Source: Methanogenium sp. (lineage in GTDB: Archaea; Halobacteriota; Methanomicrobia; Methanomicrobiales; Methanomicrobiaceae). From it: 60,058 nt of DNA. Under the pieces are notes generated by a model that searched no databases, was not told the origin of the DNA, and saw only the letters and a program-made list of their open reading frames with translations. A program made the translations under genes and the position numbers. The first letter of the stretch is position 1, and each line of letters starts with the position of its first letter. The stretch is from contig JAUVCV010000011.1 in the NCBI GenBank assembly GCA_030595665.1, positions 1-60,058 on the forward strand, in the 5' to 3' direction. Of the stretch, positions 57,701-60,058 are shown one piece after another.

Positions 57701-58487
57701 CACAGCAGGCTACACCGTCGTGATCACCGACTACGGCCCTGACGGCGTGGCAGGCACCGATGACGACTACAGCGTCGAACTCGCAAGTGCGGATGTCGCA
57801 CGGAACAACGCTATCATCATCGCAAATGAAAACAACGGTCAAACACTCCCTGAAACGGGTGATGATTCCACCTGGCCACTCAGGCTTGTTGGCAGCACTC
57901 TTTCCAAAGGCAAGATGGTCAGCTGCATCGATGAGATTAAACTCACCAACCTGCCGGAACCAGAGGTAGAAAGTGACATGACCCTCTCCCTTGCAGACGG
58001 CTGGAACTTCGTCTCCACACCAAAGACCCTCTCAGCGGGTAACAATACCGTTGCAGTCTTCGGGGATGTGGACGTTGCCGGACACTCCATCTATGCATAC
58101 AGTCCTGAAGCAGGCTGGCAGCAGATGGCCGGCACCGACACACTCAGTCCAATGGACGGTATCTGGCTCTACTCGAACGGCACGGCAAGTGTACCCTTTA
58201 TGTTCGATGACGCTGACCTTGCAACACCACCGGTTAAGCGCCTCACCGCAGGCTGGAACGCCGTCGGGTTCTCGGACACCACCGCGACACCTGCAAAGGA
58301 CGCACTCACATCAGTGAAAGATGACTGGGCCATCCTTATGGGATTTGACTCAGGCACACAGGCATACACCACATCAGTCATCAGCGGCGCAACCGGATCC
58401 CACGCAGACACGCGTGAGATGCAGCCCGGCGATGGCTACTGGCTCTTCATGAGGGCGGATGGCACACTTGCTGCCATCAGCGCCTGA
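54750..58487 (+). CDS. secreted multidomain protein: two beta helices, Ig-like, shared module, sulfite-oxidase-fold-like domain, shared C-terminal module
   Basis: 1245 residues from ATG 54750; the frame also opens at GTG 54741. A signal peptide ends near 24 (TPVLA). Two right-handed beta-helix regions follow (about 25-370 and 370-630), each opened by a YVDD phrase and a TIxxAxxAAxxGDT motif. Then come Big-2 (640-715), the shared module (725-905: GTSVHDLCDLAGG, ILAWWTE, GPRLFFMADD, GNWDMHECIDEQYWHYY) and a sulfite-oxidase-fold-like domain (915-1075: GMPLWLLCGWVDD ... GYTVVITDYGPDG ... WPLRLVG) without an obvious molybdenum-binding Cys. The shared C-terminal module (1085-1245) ends GYWLFMRADGTLAAISA. 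Codons are strongly C-ending compared with nearby AT-rich genes. Confidence 0.85.
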   Translation: MKKLNLLLLSSLILLSFICTPVLATTWYVDDNGDAADYKTIENALRAAVPGDTILIQPGTYSYFAVSKSHLTIQALTNDGPVVVDCANSEGIRLPSGGNEDGTGTVIDGLTIINSTCGLRLGVYGPAPDTIIRNCVFDGMTASIALEVPNCTFANNRIQNNFADYTAVDVKSASARIVNNTFVNFPGKWSALYLRIESANATVEDNVFENCTCPYALTIREINGCTVANNTFKDNVGDAIRIWKAAATNSTITRNTFTGNGGIIYWREAGDNNRIFLNTFTDNNGAFTIHAGTTAPTTTYWTSPEPVTYTYEGTEYTGYLGNFWSDYTGTDEDGDGVIDTAYELPDSLGTDHAPLMAAHPNYPLVLPHEPETLYVDDDSGADFQSIQAAVTAAYAGDTIVVKAGAYTENVLVDKQLTIRSENGSDAVTVSATSADAPVFDLNADGIIIEGFSVRGLTNEHVAGIEIVNFSDCEVRYNDCANCYNGIHIGNGVEETATGNIVEENYCHENTRRGISLRDQVTGNIVYNNTCRDNEDGEICVKDTPHNNIIWANTFDGTVEIKTNNICHSPEEVTYTYGDTGFTGYVGNYYSGYTGEDVAGDGIGDTPMSYGTYKDDYPMMGEWNNNVIQKAGSVVTVINLSPANAELEEHEEWSFSASGIDQYDESMSDLTFTWASSNETVGTANATGFFTAGAPGVTTLTATNDSVSGSADITVISTEGLPSVHIIRYADDGTTIAGEATVTIGWMERHLTVYGGETGTELHFQGPVFEGAWNDAHPNEAYNFWDPEESINANPGKISEVVKGTSVHDLCDLAGGASDGNVITFSSTDGFTSSLPYSPVYEPQVRQGEAILAWWTEEKGYTPAYSNGPRLFFMADDGIFGNWDMHECIDEQYWHYYEDMPSVAGISAKMVSTIEIFPETRTDWTLALDGVISETIDRTAFESGVVCHKATWEDGENLWSGMPLWLLCGWVDDADTHGTFNDELATAGYTVVITDYGPDGVAGTDDDYSVELASADVARNNAIIIANENNGQTLPETGDDSTWPLRLVGSTLSKGKMVSCIDEIKLTNLPEPEVESDMTLSLADGWNFVSTPKTLSAGNNTVAVFGDVDVAGHSIYAYSPEAGWQQMAGTDTLSPMDGIWLYSNGTASVPFMFDDADLATPPVKRLTAGWNAVGFSDTTATPAKDALTSVKDDWAILMGFDSGTQAYTTSVISGATGSHADTREMQPGDGYWLFMRADGTLAAISA

Positions 58488-58511
58488 ATTTTTTGGAGGC
58501 ACACGATAACC

Positions 58512-59570
58512 ATGGACTACAAAACAATCATTGCAATCCTCCTCGTCTTCGCCTTTGTGGGCGGAGTCGCAGCAGAGGACAGCATACCACTCCTGCCGGA
58601 CGAGTTCCGGGGGAGTGTTACCATTAACGGCAACCCCGCACCGGTCGGGACAGTGCTCACTGCTCTTATCAATGAAGAAGTAAGGGGCACCGTCACCACC
58701 ACCGAGACGGGCATCTACGGCGGTCTGGAACTTGACGACCGCAGACTTATGGTCATCGGCTATGATGGCGAGGTCGGTGCGACCATCACCTTCACGGTCA
58801 ATGGCCACACGGCAACGGAGACTTCAACTTTCACACCGGGTGAGACCCAGCGTCTTGACCTGAGCGTGACCTACACTCCGCCCAGTCCCGGCGGCAGTGG
58901 CGGTGGCGGTGGAGGGAATGCTGGCAGCTTCTATCAGGAGCCTGCAACTCCCTCTGCCAGCTTTGTAGGAGAGGCCAGCCTCTCCCTCTCATCCACCGGC
59001 AGTCTGCTCAGCCCGGTGACCGTCAGTTCTCCGGACAAGAAGGCGTCCCTCTACCTTCCGAAAGGTACCGGGGTCCATGACATTGATGGCAACCTCATAT
59101 CTGAGATTTCCATGCGGGAGGCCACTACGTTACCTTCTGCCCCTGGCGGATTCAAATTTGAAGGTCACTCATTCGAGTGCGGACCTACGGGAACCTTCTT
59201 CAGCCCGGCTATCACCGTCAGCTTCACCGTCCCCGAAGATGAGTGGGAAGAAGGCAAAGACTACAGCATACAGTGCTACCAGGCTCCCAACGGTCCCTGG
59301 GTGACTCTTACGTCCACGGTGGATGCGGCGACGCACACCGTGAGCGCCAGAGTCAGCCACTTCAGCTGCTTTGCCCTCTTCACAGAATCTGCGGCCGCGG
59401 TCACGGCAACAGAGGCTCCGGTCTCTGCGACCGCCAAGCCCGTACCATCCGCTGAGATCCCTGCCTCAGGAGAACCTGAGACCGGTGGTTTCCCATGGAC
59501 GACCCTCCTCGTGGGTGGTATCGTGGTGGGTGTGGTTGCAGGCGGGGCCTACTACATGAAAAAGGAGTAA
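58512..59570 (+). CDS. membrane-anchored surface protein (PGF-pre-PGF-like)
   Basis: 352 residues: a signal peptide (1-21), a small beta domain (GSVTINGNPAPVGTVLTALI), a Ser/Gly-rich linker (GGSGGGGGGNAGS near 133), a second beta domain (LYLPKGTGVHDIDGN ... VSFTVPEDEW ... VSHFSCFALFTE), an Ala/Thr/Pro stalk, and a transmembrane helix at the end (WTTLLVGGIVVGVVAGGAYY then MKKE). The second domain resembles the PGF-pre-PGF family of methanogen surface proteins. It follows the 1245-residue gene by 24 bases with GGAGG upstream. It is the only protein of this island with a membrane anchor, so it could tether the others. Confidence 0.82.
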   Translation: MDYKTIIAILLVFAFVGGVAAEDSIPLLPDEFRGSVTINGNPAPVGTVLTALINEEVRGTVTTTETGIYGGLELDDRRLMVIGYDGEVGATITFTVNGHTATETSTFTPGETQRLDLSVTYTPPSPGGSGGGGGGNAGSFYQEPATPSASFVGEASLSLSSTGSLLSPVTVSSPDKKASLYLPKGTGVHDIDGNLISEISMREATTLPSAPGGFKFEGHSFECGPTGTFFSPAITVSFTVPEDEWEEGKDYSIQCYQAPNGPWVTLTSTVDAATHTVSARVSHFSCFALFTESAAAVTATEAPVSATAKPVPSAEIPASGEPETGGFPWTTLLVGGIVVGVVAGGAYYMKKE

Positions 59571-59599
59571 ATTACTCCTCTCTTTTTTGACACCCTTTT

Positions 59600-59835
59600 G
59601 TACCCTTTTTGATCTCCTGTATTGGGGGATCGGAGGGTAAATCGAACGTATTTTTCGCTCTTATTTGCTGCCTGAAAAATACGGTTTTAATGCTTCTTAT
59701 TCCCTGAAAAAACGATAGATTGTAGACTATTCCGGGGTTGCTATTGGCGGAAATTTTGAGAGGTAGTGTGGGCTGTCTCTGGTTGAGAACTGTCCACTCC
59801 GGGCTTCTGTGTGGACACGGTTTTCCAAAACCCTG
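59600..59835 (-). repeat. dispersed noncoding repeat, copy C (inverted)
   Basis: Read on the minus strand, it shares GTCCACACAGAAGCCC with copy B, CGGAGTGG with copy A, GTTCTCA, TCCGCCAATAG, CGTATTTTTC and AAATACGTTCGATTTACCCT with copies A and B. It lacks the 5' TTTAAATGG block. GTCCAC and GTGGAC could form a 6-bp hairpin around ACAGAAGCCCGGA. It fills most of the gap between the surface-protein island and the TPR-like gene. Confidence 0.7.
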
Positions 59836-59919
59836 GTCACATTGGGGGTATTTATGTGTTGCCGAACCCGGGTGCCGGGAGAATCCGTTTCGGAAAAAAA
59901 GGATGGTTATATTGTCTGA

Positions 59920-60058
59920 TCAATTCACGTCGGTTTGACTCGTCTTGAAGTTCTCCAGTATATCCTGATAATTGCCCACCGTCTGTTCGTAACTGCCCAT
60001 TATTTTGGTGACGACAAACGGATAGACGAGAGGATCAATCTCAACAGCCTTCTGGTAT
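59920..60058 (-). CDS. C-terminal end of a TPR-like protein, cut by the window edge
   Basis: The minus-strand frame from the window end to TGA at 59922-59920 reads YQKAVEIDPLVYPFVVTKIM and ends ILENFKTSQTDVN. The phrase A-x-E-x-D-P is the usual end of a tetratricopeptide repeat. About 45 residues are visible; the rest lies outside the window. Good codon usage and no internal stop support it as real. Confidence 0.55.
   Translation of the reverse strand, partial: YQKAVEIDPLVYPFVVTKIMGSYEQTVGNYQDILENFKTSQTDVN

Noticed and set aside
54741-59570. Horizontal transfer of the C-ending-codon surface genes
   Set aside because: The codon shift is visible by eye, but highly expressed genes in the same window (S-layer, mer, ribosomal) also prefer certain C-ending codons, so expression level is an equal explanation.
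1-60058. CRISPR arrays or cas genes
   Set aside because: No regularly spaced direct repeats with unique spacers were found. The regular repeats present are coding (FtsZ-like tail) or dispersed.

Overview
The window comes from a methanogenic archaeon, most likely a member of the Methanomicrobiales. It carries the two F420-dependent C1 enzymes of methanogenesis (mtd and mer), a Tfx-type regulator, an S-layer glycoprotein with a PGF-type C-terminal anchor, an archaeal ribosomal-protein operon with eukaryote-like proteins (S4e, L19e, L32e, RNase P Rpp29), fibrillarin/Nop5, Cbf5 and an AMP phosphorylase. I cannot name the genus from the sequence alone.

Left part (1-8.3 kb): tRNA-Ser, a uroporphyrinogen-III-synthase/Cbf5 fusion ORF, a TctA-type permease, a CaCA exchanger and the Nop5-fibrillarin pair. 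A 1.3-kb graveyard follows: a frameshifted DUF1614 tail, two copies of a 122-bp MITE-like element and a solo IS200/IS605-type end hairpin, closed by a tRNA-Gln with an unusual anticodon loop. Next (8.8-21.7 kb) come the S-layer gene, AMP phosphorylase and a surface-protein cluster. That cluster has a membrane-anchored repeat protein and two tandem VWA-domain paralogues that arose by a segmental duplication, which left a broken copy of the preceding gene's 3' end.

Middle part (21.7-29.3 kb): tRNA-Arg, a DCD-family dUTPase, an unusual tubulin/FtsZ-like protein with about eight 18-19-residue repeats, mer, a putative 36-residue zinc microprotein followed by a GalT homologue, mtd, and tfx diverging from mtd. 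The mtd leader holds two adjacent palindromes. From 29.3 to 43.8 kb runs the ribosomal operon: L3-L4-L23-L2-S19-L22-S3-L29-Rpp29-S17-L14-L24-S4e-L5-S14-S8-L6-L32e-L19e-L18-S5-L30-L15-SecY-Adk-DUF106-Cmk. The genes usually found at its end in archaea (L34e, L14e, Cbf5) are not there; Cbf5 sits about 38 kb upstream in the fusion.

Right part (44-60 kb): a SNF2 helicase with a SWIM zinc-finger partner, then an island of four exported proteins. They share two modules: one of about 190 residues in three of the proteins, and a C-terminal one of about 160 residues in two. Other domains are beta-helix, PKD, Ig-like and purple-acid-phosphatase-like. A dispersed noncoding repeat of about 240-325 bp occurs three times (at about 0.8, 18.3 and 59.7 kb), and the window ends inside a minus-strand TPR-like gene.
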